Source: a bacterium (GTDB taxonomy: Bacteria > Desulfobacterota > DSWW01). From it: 64,000 nt of DNA. A program made the translations under genes and the position numbers. The notes below the pieces were generated by a model that did not search any database, was not told where the DNA came from, and saw nothing but the letters and a program-made list of their open reading frames with translations. Location of the stretch: the NCBI GenBank assembly GCA_028277985.1, contig JANQFG010000249.1, forward strand, positions 29,877-93,876, in the 5' to 3' direction. Positions 42,438 through 50,653 of the stretch are shown here, one piece after another; position 1 is the stretch's first letter; every line of letters begins with the position of its first letter.

Positions 42438-42491
42438 GGGGTCAGGCCGAAACGATCAACCCTGTAAGGTTGATCGTTTCGGCCTGACCCC
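42438..42491. terminator. perfect 24-bp inverted repeat
   Basis: Arms 42438-42461 and 42468-42491 are exact reverse complements (GGGGTCAGGCCG... and ...CGGCCTGACCCC) around a six-base loop CTGTAA. It lies after the end of the dehydratase-like operon and may work as a strong terminator or mRNA end, although no U-tract follows. The GGGGTCAGG word recalls REP-type elements handled by RAYT transposases. Confidence 0.55.
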
Positions 42492-42783
42492 ATCGAATTG
42501 GGCCACTGCGGAACGATGGTGTACCGCACCCCGGACCGCCCCACTGCCCCGAACAACCGGGGTCCAATCCCTGATCACCGAAATCGCCCCTTGTGCCATT
42601 CGGCGACTGTCGCCGAACCGGGACGCGAAGAGCGTTCTTCGGGCACGGGCACGGATACGGGCAAGTGTCCCGACCCCTGATCCCTGCCATTCTTGTATCT
42701 CAACTACCGGATAAGGCATCCTTTTATTATGATTGTGGAGAATTCAGGGCCAGACAACCGAAAGAACCGGGTTGGGAGAAGCG
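42492..42783. other. intergenic region with CCTGATCCCTG-type repeat
   Basis: No gene is supported between the inverted repeat and cysK. The stretch carries GACCCCTGATCCCTG at 42672-42686, a word that recurs in other gaps of the window (47501-47520 in reverse, 54345-54384, and a weaker copy near 46780). GGGCACGGGCACGG stands just before it. Confidence 0.45.
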
Positions 42784-43704
42784 ATGCGAGCCGAAAACAT
42801 TCTGGAAACGATCGGGAACACGCCCCATGTGAAGATCAACAGGCTGTATGACAACCGCGTGGAGGTGTGGATGAAGCTGGAGAGGGCCAATCCCGGAGGG
42901 AGCATCAAGGACAGGATCGGTCTTTCCATGGTCGAGGATGCGGAAAAGAGGGGTATCCTCAAGGAAGGCAGTGTCATCGTAGAGCCCACCTCGGGTAACA
43001 CCGGGGTCGGCCTGGCCATTGTGGCGGCTGTAAAAGGCTACCGCCTCATCCTCGTGATGCCCGAATCCATGACGGTCGAGAGAAGAATGTTGATGGCTTC
43101 CTACGGGGCGCAATTCGAGTTGACCCCTAGAGAGAAGGGGATGAAGGGCGCCATCGAGAAGGCGAAGGAACTGGTTGCCGAAATCGACAACGCTTGGATG
43201 CCTCAGCAGTTCGAGAATCAGGCAAACATCGATGTGCACAAGGAATTCACGGCCCAGGAGATTCTCCGCGACTTTCCGGATGGGATCGACTACATGATCA
43301 CCGGTGTGGGGACCGGCGGCCACATCACAGGGTGCGCGGAAGTACTCAAGGAGAAGTGGCCCTCCCTGAAGGTGTTTGCCGTTGAGCCCGAGCAGTCACC
43401 CGTGATCAGCGGCGGGAAGCCGGGCCTGCATCCGATCCAGGGGATCGGAGCGGGCTTCATCCCGGAAAACCTTCACATGGATGCCCTGGACGGCACGATT
43501 CAGGTCAGCAAAGAAGATGCCTTTGATTTCGCCGTTCGTTCAGCCAAGGAAGAGGGGATCTTTGTGGGCATCTCATCCGGTGCGGCTCTTGCAGCGGTCG
43601 CGAAGAAGCTGCCCGAAGTGCCGGACGGAAGCACTGTGCTCACATTCTGTTATGACACCGGGGAAAGGTACCTGTCCGTGGAGGGCTTGTTTCCGAAGGC
43701 CTGA
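42784..43704 (+). CDS. cysK: cysteine synthase
   Basis: The 306-residue PLP enzyme makes cysteine from O-acetylserine and sulfide. The PLP lysine is K42 in NPGGSIKDRIG; the substrate loop PTSGNTGVGLA, the GTGGHITG phosphate loop and GIGAGFIP are all present, and the length is typical for CysK/CysM. The ATG at 42784 is preferred, since GGGAGAAG stands just before it; an upstream TTG frame from 42733 would add 17 unlike residues. It stands alone, convergent with a hypothetical gene two bases away. No regulator is visible. Confidence 0.93.
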   Translation: MRAENILETIGNTPHVKINRLYDNRVEVWMKLERANPGGSIKDRIGLSMVEDAEKRGILKEGSVIVEPTSGNTGVGLAIVAAVKGYRLILVMPESMTVERRMLMASYGAQFELTPREKGMKGAIEKAKELVAEIDNAWMPQQFENQANIDVHKEFTAQEILRDFPDGIDYMITGVGTGGHITGCAEVLKEKWPSLKVFAVEPEQSPVISGGKPGLHPIQGIGAGFIPENLHMDALDGTIQVSKEDAFDFAVRSAKEEGIFVGISSGAALAAVAKKLPEVPDGSTVLTFCYDTGERYLSVEGLFPKA

Positions 43705-43705
43705 C

Positions 43706-44329
43706 TCAGAGGTTGCCGTCCTTGATCTCCTTCCTCAAGAGAGCGTTGAATGTCGAGGACGCCTCCATATCCTGTTTTAACCCGTCCCCATCCATCTCCA
43801 GTCTCCTCTCGATGTAGCGGTCGATCCTGCGTTTCAGCTCATGGGGGAGATGGTTGTCTTCCGGCTTGTCCTCGGGCAGGTCGTCCGGGTCGCCGTAGGT
43901 TGGGTAATAGGTCCTCACCTTGGCTCCGGCCTCGTCCTTGCTCAGACCGGCCTGCCTGTATCGGAGGTACTGGGTGGTCCTGCGCTGCTCGTCCACCTTC
44001 AGCATCATCCGGCGTTCGAGGTCGTGCATGTTCCACCACCAGCGAATATCCTCGTTCTTCACACCCTCTCTTCTCCTGCTCGCAATCATGGACCTGATCG
44101 CCTCGTCCTCCGACTCACTCGCAAGCAGGATGTTCCCGTAGCGTTCCGGCAGCCTTGCGGTTCCCATGTCGGTGGATTCCTGCCGCACCTGTTCGAGCAG
44201 CTTGATGAATGTTACCTGTGCCTGCGGCAGGGAGATGTCCATCACCTCCATCAACTGGGGGATGTAGATCTTCTCCATCTCCTTCTTGATGGCCAGGGTC
44301 TTACCGAGCAGCTTGGAAAGAAGTCCCAT
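43706..44329 (-). CDS. hypothetical protein
   Basis: The 207-residue product is soluble, mostly helical and highly charged, with no signal peptide. Notable segments are the N-terminal amphipathic MGLLSKLLGKTLAIKKEMEK, RWWWNMHDLERRMML and a C-terminal helical stretch LKRRIDRYIERRLEMDGDGL. I recognise no family. The ATG at 44329 follows GAGGGA at the right distance; an ATG at 44359 would add ten residues. It converges with cysK, and the 263 bp upstream hold no other gene I can see. Confidence 0.6.
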   Translation of the reverse strand: MGLLSKLLGKTLAIKKEMEKIYIPQLMEVMDISLPQAQVTFIKLLEQVRQESTDMGTARLPERYGNILLASESEDEAIRSMIASRRREGVKNEDIRWWWNMHDLERRMMLKVDEQRRTTQYLRYRQAGLSKDEAGAKVRTYYPTYGDPDDLPEDKPEDNHLPHELKRRIDRYIERRLEMDGDGLKQDMEASSTFNALLRKEIKDGNL

Positions 44330-44592
44330 GATCTTCCCTCGAGCCCCTTTCTTAGACAAAGAGGGTTTCAGTTACGATCGGCAGAAACATGGGCAGAGCC
44401 TTAGTCCCCACAGGATGTTTTGTTTCCGGCTATCATAGCCCAATCCTTGAGCAATTTCGAGGAATCCCCTCTCCCGGCCGCGCGTTTCCGGGTTCCCCCC
44501 GCGACAACTTTGGGGTTCCAGGGGGCATCTAAGAGCGAAGAACCCCCGAAATGACCTAAACCCCTAGATTTTCAGGGAAAGGAATCAGCGAT

Positions 44593-46221
44593 ATGGAAGC
44601 GGCTCAACTCACCCTAAATCAAAACGAAAAACGAAGGATGGAAGTCCAGGAAGGTGGTTTCTCGATCATCAACCCCGCAACCGGCGAGAAGGTGGGAGAA
44701 CACCCCCTGATGGGGCCGGCAGAGGTGGCGGCGGCCGTCGACCGGGCCCGACAGGCCTTTGCGGCCTGGTCGCAGAGCCCTTTTTCAGCCCGCGCGAAGA
44801 TTTTTCGACGGGCGGCCTCACACCTAGCGGAGAATGCCGAGCACTACGCCCGCATCGTATGCCTGGAGACCGGAAAGACCGAGCTGGATGCACTCATGGC
44901 AGAGATCTTTCCGACGTGTGATCTGCTCCACTACTACGGAAAGAACGCGGAGAAATTTCTGCGCCCCGTCAAGGTGGGTGGCTCGATGGTCCTGCCTGGC
45001 CGCAAGGCCTACTACACTTTCGAGCCGAGGGGAGTGGTCGGCATCATCGCCCCGTGGAACTACCCCTTCACCCTGGCCTCAGGTCCCGTGATTTCGGCGC
45101 TCGCGGCGGGGAACACGGTCGTGCTGAAGCCTTCTTCGCAGACCACCGCTTCGGGCAAGGTTCTGGAGGATATCTTCAGGGCGGCGGGCCTGCCGGACCA
45201 GGCCCTGCAGGTGGTGACCGGGAGCGGTTCGGTCACGGGCAGGGCACTGATCGAGAACAGGGACGTGGACATGCTCTTCTTCACCGGTTCGACCGAGGTC
45301 GGGATCGAGGTGAACGAGACGGCAGCCCGAAACCTGGTGCCGGCGGTCATGGAACTGGGCGGGAAGGACGCAATGATCGTCAGCAGCAACGCCGACCTGG
45401 AGCGTGCAGCCCATGCGGCGGTCTGGGGGTCATTCTTCAACTCGGGGCAGACCTGCACGGGCGTTGAGTTCTGTTTTGTCCAGAGACCGGTCTATGCCGC
45501 CTTCTTGAGCAAGGTTCTGAGTATTGCCGGCGAGATCCAGTCCGGGACCCTGACCGGACAGGTGGGGTCCATGACGATGGAGTCCCAGGTGAGGATCCTG
45601 GAGGAGCAGATCGAAGACGCTGCTGCCAAGGGAGCGCAGGTGCAGATGGGAGGAAAGAGGGTTCACGCCGAAAAGGGCCACTTCTTCGCGCCCACGGTGC
45701 TCACGGAGATTCGGCCGGATATGAAGATCTGGAACGAAGAGACCTTTGGACCCATCCTGCCGGTCGTTGCCTTTGACACCCCGGAAGAAGCGATCCAGAT
45801 GGCGAACAGCACGGAATTCGGCCTTGCCGGATCGGTCTTCAGCCAGGACATGGAGGAGGCACGCATGTACGCGGGCCGCATGGAGACCGGGTCCGTGAAC
45901 ATCAATGACTGCCTGGTTACCTACGCGTTGCCCTCCCTGCCCTTCGGAGGGGTGAAGACCTCGGGGGTGGGTACCTATCACGGGGAGATGGGCATCCGGA
46001 ACTTCTGCCGCGTCAAGTCCGTTACCGAGTTCACCGGCCTCTATTCAAAGGAGTTCTTTCACTATCCGGTCGCCTCCCGGGTGAAAGAGGCGATGGAGGC
46101 CCTGCTCGTCCTGCTCTACTCGGGCAACATGCGAGCCAGGTGGAAGGCCCTGCCGAAGACGACCGGGATCGCGGGCGAGCTCTTCCGCGGCATCTGGGAA
46201 AAATGGAGGAGGAAGTCCTAG
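44593..46221 (+). CDS. NAD(P)-dependent aldehyde dehydrogenase
   Basis: The 542-residue enzyme oxidises an aldehyde to an acid. The catalytic cysteine is C288 (FFNSGQTCTG) and the general base E254 (VMELGGKDA); APWNYPF and FTGSTEVG of the cofactor site are present. The usual ALDH fold ends near residue 475. About 65 more residues follow, including an amphipathic stretch (VKEAMEALLVLLYSGNM) and a basic end (WEKWRRKS) that could bind the membrane, as in fatty-aldehyde and long-chain ALDH relatives. Its stop overlaps that of the convergent OsmC gene by three bases. The substrate is unknown. Confidence 0.9.
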   Translation: MEAAQLTLNQNEKRRMEVQEGGFSIINPATGEKVGEHPLMGPAEVAAAVDRARQAFAAWSQSPFSARAKIFRRAASHLAENAEHYARIVCLETGKTELDALMAEIFPTCDLLHYYGKNAEKFLRPVKVGGSMVLPGRKAYYTFEPRGVVGIIAPWNYPFTLASGPVISALAAGNTVVLKPSSQTTASGKVLEDIFRAAGLPDQALQVVTGSGSVTGRALIENRDVDMLFFTGSTEVGIEVNETAARNLVPAVMELGGKDAMIVSSNADLERAAHAAVWGSFFNSGQTCTGVEFCFVQRPVYAAFLSKVLSIAGEIQSGTLTGQVGSMTMESQVRILEEQIEDAAAKGAQVQMGGKRVHAEKGHFFAPTVLTEIRPDMKIWNEETFGPILPVVAFDTPEEAIQMANSTEFGLAGSVFSQDMEEARMYAGRMETGSVNINDCLVTYALPSLPFGGVKTSGVGTYHGEMGIRNFCRVKSVTEFTGLYSKEFFHYPVASRVKEAMEALLVLLYSGNMRARWKALPKTTGIAGELFRGIWEKWRRKS

Positions 46222-46688
46222 CGGTCCTGCTCCTCGATGACCAGCTGATCCAGTATGTCGATACAACCGACAAGGCTCTGAGCCGCGGGGCAGTGTGTCA
46301 GGTAGATGGACATGGCCTCCCGGGCCTGCTCCGCCTTGTCGCGAGCCACCTTTAGATGATAGGTCACTCGGATTCGGGTGATCTTGAGTACGCCGTCGGC
46401 ATCTTCGATGTCGGCTTCCACATCCGCTCGGTACCGATCCCGGTTCGTCGGGATCTTGTGTCCGGCCATCACCGTGGCCAGTGTTCCCATCATTCAGGCG
46501 GCTGTGGCGGTAACGATGTGGTCCAGCGTTGCGGCGTGCTCTTCCTCGGGATCGATCTTGTAGAAATCCTTGATACCTCCGTGCACCCCATAGTAGATCT
46601 CACCGGGGAATCCTTCGATCGTCGCCTTCCGGGTCGGCCCGCGCTCTCTTACGATCACGCTTCGCGTCGTGTGCACCACGTTTCCCAT
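46218..46688 (-). CDS. OsmC-family protein with in-frame UGA (probable selenocysteine)
   Basis: Two adjacent pieces in the same frame (46688-46497 and 46493-46218) join across one TGA at 46496-46494 to give a single 156-residue OsmC/Ohr-type protein. In this family a first cysteine attacks the peroxide and a second, in a C-P-x3 context, resolves it. The second is present (C133 in THCPAAQSLVGC). The TGA is residue 65, in ATAA-U-MMGTLATVM, exactly where the first cysteine belongs. A hairpin with a GGU loop lies 20 bases after the UGA, as in bacterial SECIS elements. The ATG at 46688 has GAAGGGAG before it. OsmC-like selenoproteins have been predicted from metagenomes; a Cys-to-stop mutation is the alternative. 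Confidence 0.75.
46462..46481 (-). promoter_or_regulatory. SECIS-like hairpin after the UGA
   Basis: On the minus-strand RNA, CUGGCC pairs with GGCCGG (six pairs, one G-U) around the loop ACGGUGAU. The stem begins 13 bases after the UGA, and the GGU of the loop lies 20 bases after it, within the range I know for bacterial SECIS elements such as that of fdhF. SelB would read it to insert selenocysteine. Confidence 0.6.
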
Positions 46689-46806
46689 GGTCGTCTCCCT
46701 TCCTGTTGTTCCATTGAGAGGAACTAGGCTGCAGCCCTTTTGCTCTCTTTATCCTTTGATGCTTTCGAATATCCTCTGGTCCTGAACCCTGGCCCCTCCA
46801 TACGTT

Positions 46807-47427
46807 TCATTCGGCCTCACTTGAGTGATGTCCCGGGCAACCGGACAGTTGCGAGGGGACGGAGTCCAGATCAAATGGGGAAAGTGTGTTGAACGCCTGG
46901 AGATCATCCGGGGTCAGGTCGATTCGACGAAAAAGATTCTCCTCGATCTCGAAAGCCTTTTCACGCATCCGCCCCAGCCGAATCCTCACTTCGGAAGTCT
47001 TTCCGTAGCGGTCCATCAAATCGACGAATCTCTCCTCCAGGGACACCACCGTCTCGTGTCGCACTCTCTTGTCCGCATAGTTGATGATATGGACTTCGCT
47101 GATACTCCCGAGGTCGTCTCCTTCCTTGATTTGTACGTGCCCGCGGACCACCTCCGCCACCTGCGGGTATCCCAGGTCCTCGAGCAGTTCCCCACCCGTG
47201 CCGGCGTGCTTCTCCCGGGTCTTCAGGCTCCGGGTCTTGGTGATGTCGTGGAGAAGCGAAGCGGCCACGATCAGCGCGGGATCCAGCCCATTCTCCGGGT
47301 GGGAGACGGCCTTTGCGAGAAAGGTTGCTACCTGGCAGACCCGGTAGCTGTGCTCCACGATATTAGGGAGCATCGAATAGCGATCCATCAGCCTTCGGCA
47401 CATGGATTCATCTGGAATGTTCTTCAT
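46807..47427 (-). CDS. HD-domain phosphohydrolase-like protein
   Basis: The 206-residue protein has the HD metal-binding pattern: H26 (NIVEHSYRVCQVA), H60-D61 (ASLLHDITK), further histidines H74 and H97, and a later Asp in NYADKRVRHE. Such domains cleave phosphate esters, for example nucleotides, and the order EHS...LLHDI resembles small stand-alone HD proteins of the YedJ or HDIG type. The ATG at 47427 follows GAAGAGGA; the frame upstream to 47538 has no support. It lies 118 bp downstream of the OsmC gene on the reverse strand order, with no clear operon link. Confidence 0.8.
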   Translation of the reverse strand: MKNIPDESMCRRLMDRYSMLPNIVEHSYRVCQVATFLAKAVSHPENGLDPALIVAASLLHDITKTRSLKTREKHAGTGGELLEDLGYPQVAEVVRGHVQIKEGDDLGSISEVHIINYADKRVRHETVVSLEERFVDLMDRYGKTSEVRIRLGRMREKAFEIEENLFRRIDLTPDDLQAFNTLSPFDLDSVPSQLSGCPGHHSSEAE

Positions 47428-47652
47428 GGTCCTCTTCCTGGATGATGTTCTTCCCTGAACCAAAATAAGATCCCCGGCACCCCTTGTCCAGCGGTGAAGA
47501 CAGGAGTCAGGGATCAGGGCTCGGGTGTCAGGCCCCACCCCGCGTACCCCGGGCGGGCTATGCAGCAGGTCCTCGTCGTCCTCGAGCCGATTGCCAAGTG
47601 ATTCCCGTATTCAAGTAATGACACTCTCCGGGACCCACAAGCGCGCCGTTCC
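47428..47652. other. intergenic region with reverse CCTGATCCCTG-type repeat
   Basis: This is the first part of a 493-bp gap before the cyclotransferase-like gene. It contains CAGGAGTCAGGGATCAGGGC at 47501-47520, the reverse of the word found at 42672 and 54352. No gene is supported; the long minus-strand frame 47558-48385 is antisense to a better gene. Confidence 0.45.
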
Positions 47653-47682
47653 TTGACGCGTCGATCGGGCGGATCGTATATT
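47653..47682 (+). promoter_or_regulatory. candidate sigma-70 promoter with long leader
   Basis: TTGACG (47653-47658), an 18-base spacer and TATATT (47677-47682) point toward the gene at 47921. The transcript would have a leader of about 230 bases that ends in a 30-bp hairpin covering the ribosome site. Confidence 0.5.
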
Positions 47683-47818
47683 CAAAGCATTCGTTACGAA
47701 AGATATCGTGCGGCGTCGTCAAGTGGAAGCGCCGTGGTGGGGCCATCTCTGACGCTGGAGGTGAGTTCAGATGCCATCCTCGATGGTCTGACTCGCCGGG
47801 GCAGCCGATCGCATCGTC

Positions 47819-47919
47819 GTGCTGTCCTCCTATTCTGGATTGGTTTTTGCCGGGCGACTTTGTAGACACGGGGGGGCGACGGAGCCCAAGAAAACCAAGC
47901 CGGAATAGGAGGACAGCAC
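47819..47919 (+). promoter_or_regulatory. RBS-sequestering 30-bp leader hairpin
   Basis: Arms 47819-47848 and 47890-47919 can pair over 30 bases with 27 Watson-Crick pairs, two G-U pairs and one A-G mismatch; the loop is 41 bases. The 3' arm contains the whole Shine-Dalgarno (TAGGAGGA) of the gene starting at 47921, and the 5' arm contains the matching TCCTCCT. Unless it is opened, this stem should block translation. Confidence 0.65.
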
Positions 47920-47920
47920 T

Positions 47921-48526
47921 GTGAAGAAGGATATGGGCAAAGAGCACGGCATCTGGAACTTCGCCTACGGCGGAAATATGAACCCCGGGGTGCTCTCCGA
48001 ACGGAGAAAGATCTCGCCGCTGGAGTCCGTGCCGGGTCGTCTCGAGGACTATCGGCTCGCCTTCAACACACGCGGCTTTCCCTGGATCGAACCGGCCTTC
48101 GCGAACGTAGAGCACGCCCCCGGCGCCTGTGTTCACGGAGTCCTCCACAGGCTGACGGAGGAGCAGTTCGCCCGCCTCGACCGGTACGAATGGGGAGGTG
48201 TGGCGTATCGGCATCTGGAGTTGGATGTGACCGCCTACGACGGGCGCAGGATCCGTGCACGGGTGTACTCGGCCCGGTACGTCTCCCGGGACAAGAATCC
48301 CTCCTGCCGTTACCTGACCCTCATAAGGGAGGGGGCCCGTCTCAGCGGATTGGACCAAGACTACGTGCGGATGCTCGACCGTCACCCCTGTCGCGACACC
48401 CCCACGATGTCGAATTCAGCGATCGGCCTGTTCGAGAGATCTGCCAGGATTCGCACCCTTTTCATGTTCCTGATCCTCGGCACCTGGAAGGTGAAGGGCC
48501 TGTTCTCCTCGCGCGGCGACCGCTAG
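47921..48526 (+). CDS. gamma-glutamylcyclotransferase-like protein
   Basis: The 201-residue protein matches the gamma-glutamylcyclotransferase (GGCT/AIG2-like) fold: FAYGGNMNPGVLSERR is the substrate loop, followed by GRLEDYRLAFNTRG, CVHGVLHRLTEEQFARLDRYE with the likely acidic residues, and a basic C-terminal tail (TWKVKGLFSSRGDR) with a hydrophobic segment before it. Such enzymes release 5-oxoproline from gamma-glutamyl compounds, including glutathione fragments. The GTG at 47921 is clearly the start because TAGGAGGA lies just before it. Its expression is probably controlled by the 30-bp hairpin that hides this site. A larger minus-strand frame covering the same DNA is an antisense artefact. 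Confidence 0.8.
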   Translation: MKKDMGKEHGIWNFAYGGNMNPGVLSERRKISPLESVPGRLEDYRLAFNTRGFPWIEPAFANVEHAPGACVHGVLHRLTEEQFARLDRYEWGGVAYRHLELDVTAYDGRRIRARVYSARYVSRDKNPSCRYLTLIREGARLSGLDQDYVRMLDRHPCRDTPTMSNSAIGLFERSARIRTLFMFLILGTWKVKGLFSSRGDR

Positions 48527-48622
48527 AACCGGCAGCCGCCTCGCTGAAACATTGACCCTTTGTCGGCCATCCAATCAATGAACAGGAACCGTTTCTCTTC
48601 CCCCCGACGTGGAGGCACGAAA

Positions 48623-49297
48623 ATGGCACTCGCAACGCTGATTCTGATGAGTTTTCTTTTCGCGGCTACGCATATCGGTATGTCCCACGACCCTTACCGT
48701 GCACGTCTCGTGGAGAAACTCGGTGAGAAGGGATTTCAGGGCGTCTACTCGATCGTCTCCCTGGTCACCTTCATCCCGGCTGTTTCGATCTTTGCGAACA
48801 ACCCGAAGGCCGGTCCCGTCCTCTGGACCACGCCCCTGTGGCTCTACCCGGTCGTCTACCTGCTCATGCTGCTGGCCTTCCTCCTCCTCGTTCTGTCCAT
48901 GCGAGATCGCAGCCCCGCCATGATGATCGGCGGAAAGATGAAGGCGGAGGGTGTTCTCCGGGTTACACGACACCCGATGAACATGGCCATTGCCTGTTTC
49001 GCACTCGCCCACATGATCGCGAACGGGTCCCTGGGGGATCTGGCCTTCTTCGGCTCCATCTTCGTCGTCGGCTTCTTCGGCTCCTATCACCAGGACCAGC
49101 GGAAGGCCCGGGAAAAGGGCGAGCCTTACGCAGCGTTCCAGCAAGAGACCAGCGTCCTTCCCTTTGCTGCGATCGTTAGGGGCAAGACCCGGCTCGAAGC
49201 CGGCGAGATGAGACTGCCCTTCGTGATCATCGCCGTGCTCGCCTTTGTGGCGGCCATTCTGGTTCACGAGGATCTCTTCGGGATCCGTCCCTTCTGA
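48623..49297 (+). CDS. NnrU-family membrane protein
   Basis: The 224-residue inner-membrane protein has about six hydrophobic segments and the NnrU pattern: FAATHIGMSHDPYRARLVEKLGEKGFQGVYS near the start, and LRVTRHPMNMAIACFALAHMIANG with conserved His, as in the isoprenylcysteine-methyltransferase-like group. NnrU is linked to nitric oxide reduction in some bacteria and is related to a zeta-carotene isomerase in plants, so a haem-binding redox role is possible. The ATG at 48623 has GGAGG seven bases upstream. It is 97 bp behind the cyclotransferase-like gene. Confidence 0.82.
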   Translation: MALATLILMSFLFAATHIGMSHDPYRARLVEKLGEKGFQGVYSIVSLVTFIPAVSIFANNPKAGPVLWTTPLWLYPVVYLLMLLAFLLLVLSMRDRSPAMMIGGKMKAEGVLRVTRHPMNMAIACFALAHMIANGSLGDLAFFGSIFVVGFFGSYHQDQRKAREKGEPYAAFQQETSVLPFAAIVRGKTRLEAGEMRLPFVIIAVLAFVAAILVHEDLFGIRPF

Positions 49298-49509
49298 AAG
49301 GGCTGTGACCTTTCTGCAGGGCTTCCAGTTACAAAATTTGGCACCACGAAGTACGATCGAGAAATTTTTGGGACCTCTTTCGTGCTTCGGCCGCCCATCC
49401 CGACCCCTCCTATACATCCCCCAAATCTCTCTTATAAAAGATATAAATTTGCGAAATCATTAACGAAAACGGCCTGATTCCCCGCCGGTTCTCCCCGCCC
49501 CCTATTCGC

Positions 49510-49526
49510 TGGAACATTTCTTGCGT
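49510..49526 (+). promoter_or_regulatory. candidate sigma-54 promoter
   Basis: TGGAACATTTCTTGCGT has GG at 49511-49512 and GC at 49523-49524 with exactly ten bases between, the hallmark of -24/-12 promoters. The start would fall near 49536, 45 bases before the ATG at 49581. Upstream, 49420-49470 is AT-rich. No enhancer site was identified. Confidence 0.4.
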
Positions 49527-49580
49527 ACGCCCTAATCCTGCCGACGTCTATTTCCGAATCCTAGAAGGGGAGGAGACACC

Positions 49581-50516
49581 ATGAAGACGCATCGTTCCTT
49601 ATTCTCGAGATGGGAGAGGTGGATCGCGGTACCGTTTTTCTGTTGCGCCCTCGTTCTCTCGTTCGCCACCCTGGCCCACGGCGAACTCTACGACGACTGC
49701 GACGGAGACGGACTGCCGGATGAATGTCCCTGCGGCGGTTGCGGGGCGCCCCCGGTGCCCGGCGGCGGATGCGGATGCGGAGGGGCAGGCCCTGTCCTGC
49801 TCTATCAGGACCAGGACGATTTCATCTACGTGGAAGATGACTACGACCAGGACGGCCCCGGGGATGTTCGGGACAATTGCCCTTACGACTACAACCCGGA
49901 GCAGATGGACTCGGACGGTGACGGTGCAGGCGATGCCTGTGACAACTGCCCGGGCCTGCCGAACCAGGACCAGGAGGATACGGACCTGGACGGGATGGGC
50001 AATGCCTGCGATCAGGATGACGACGACGACCTGATCATGGACGCCCAGGATGTTTGCTCCGCCGTGCCTGACCCGCCCCAGTACGACAACGACGGAGACG
50101 GCCAGGGAGACGCCTGCGACCCGGACGACGACAACGACGGCATCCTCGACCTTGCGGACAACTGCCCGCTGGTTCCGAACCCGGGACAGGAAGACGATGA
50201 TCTGGACCGCTACGGAGATGCCTGCGACAACGACAGCGACCAGGACCACGTACCCGATAGTGCCGACAACTGCCCCTACGTGCCGAACCCGGATCAGTGG
50301 GACGAAGACGAGGACGGCCTGGGGGACGCATGTGACTATGATTCGGATGCAGCAGCCCCGGCCGGGGGAGCAGCCTCGGCGGCCGCGGATGAGGGTGGCG
50401 GAGGCATGTGTGCCGCCGTTCCCGGCAAGCAGGGTGGCGCTGCTGCGTTTGCGTTTCCGCTTCTGCTGGTCTTTTCCTGGGTCCTCGTCATGAGGTCGAG
50501 GGTGCGTCGAAAGTAG
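49581..50516 (+). CDS. secreted TSP3-type calcium-repeat protein with C-terminal anchor
   Basis: The 311-residue protein has a signal peptide (about residues 1-34), a Gly/Cys-rich linker (GGGCGCGGAG), and five or more aspartate-rich repeats (DSDGDGAGDACDNCPG, DNDGDGQGDACDPDDDNDGI, DEDEDGLGDACD) of the thrombospondin type 3 kind that bind calcium. The C-terminus reads EGGGGMCAAVPGKQGG, a hydrophobic helix and RSRVRRK: a Gly-rich block, one Cys, a helix and a basic end, as in MYXO-CTERM-like sorting signals. It is probably exposed on the cell surface. A sigma-54-type promoter precedes it, and the VWA and PPC lipoproteins encoded next probably act with it. Confidence 0.85.
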   Translation: MKTHRSLFSRWERWIAVPFFCCALVLSFATLAHGELYDDCDGDGLPDECPCGGCGAPPVPGGGCGCGGAGPVLLYQDQDDFIYVEDDYDQDGPGDVRDNCPYDYNPEQMDSDGDGAGDACDNCPGLPNQDQEDTDLDGMGNACDQDDDDDLIMDAQDVCSAVPDPPQYDNDGDGQGDACDPDDDNDGILDLADNCPLVPNPGQEDDDLDRYGDACDNDSDQDHVPDSADNCPYVPNPDQWDEDEDGLGDACDYDSDAAAPAGGAASAAADEGGGGMCAAVPGKQGGAAAFAFPLLLVFSWVLVMRSRVRRK

Positions 50517-50653
50517 CACCCACATGACATAGCCCGGGAATCGTGGGCCCTAAGGAGAGTATGATCCGGCTCTCCAAGGCGGGGACACCGCAGCGGGAGT
50601 GAGATGGGAAGAACGGCGGATCCGTTCCAAGTGCGAGCAAGGGGAGAAGGGCC

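Noticed and set aside
47558..48385. 275-codon minus-strand frame
   Set aside because: It overlaps the cyclotransferase-like gene, which has a strong ribosome site and family motifs, and it resembles nothing.
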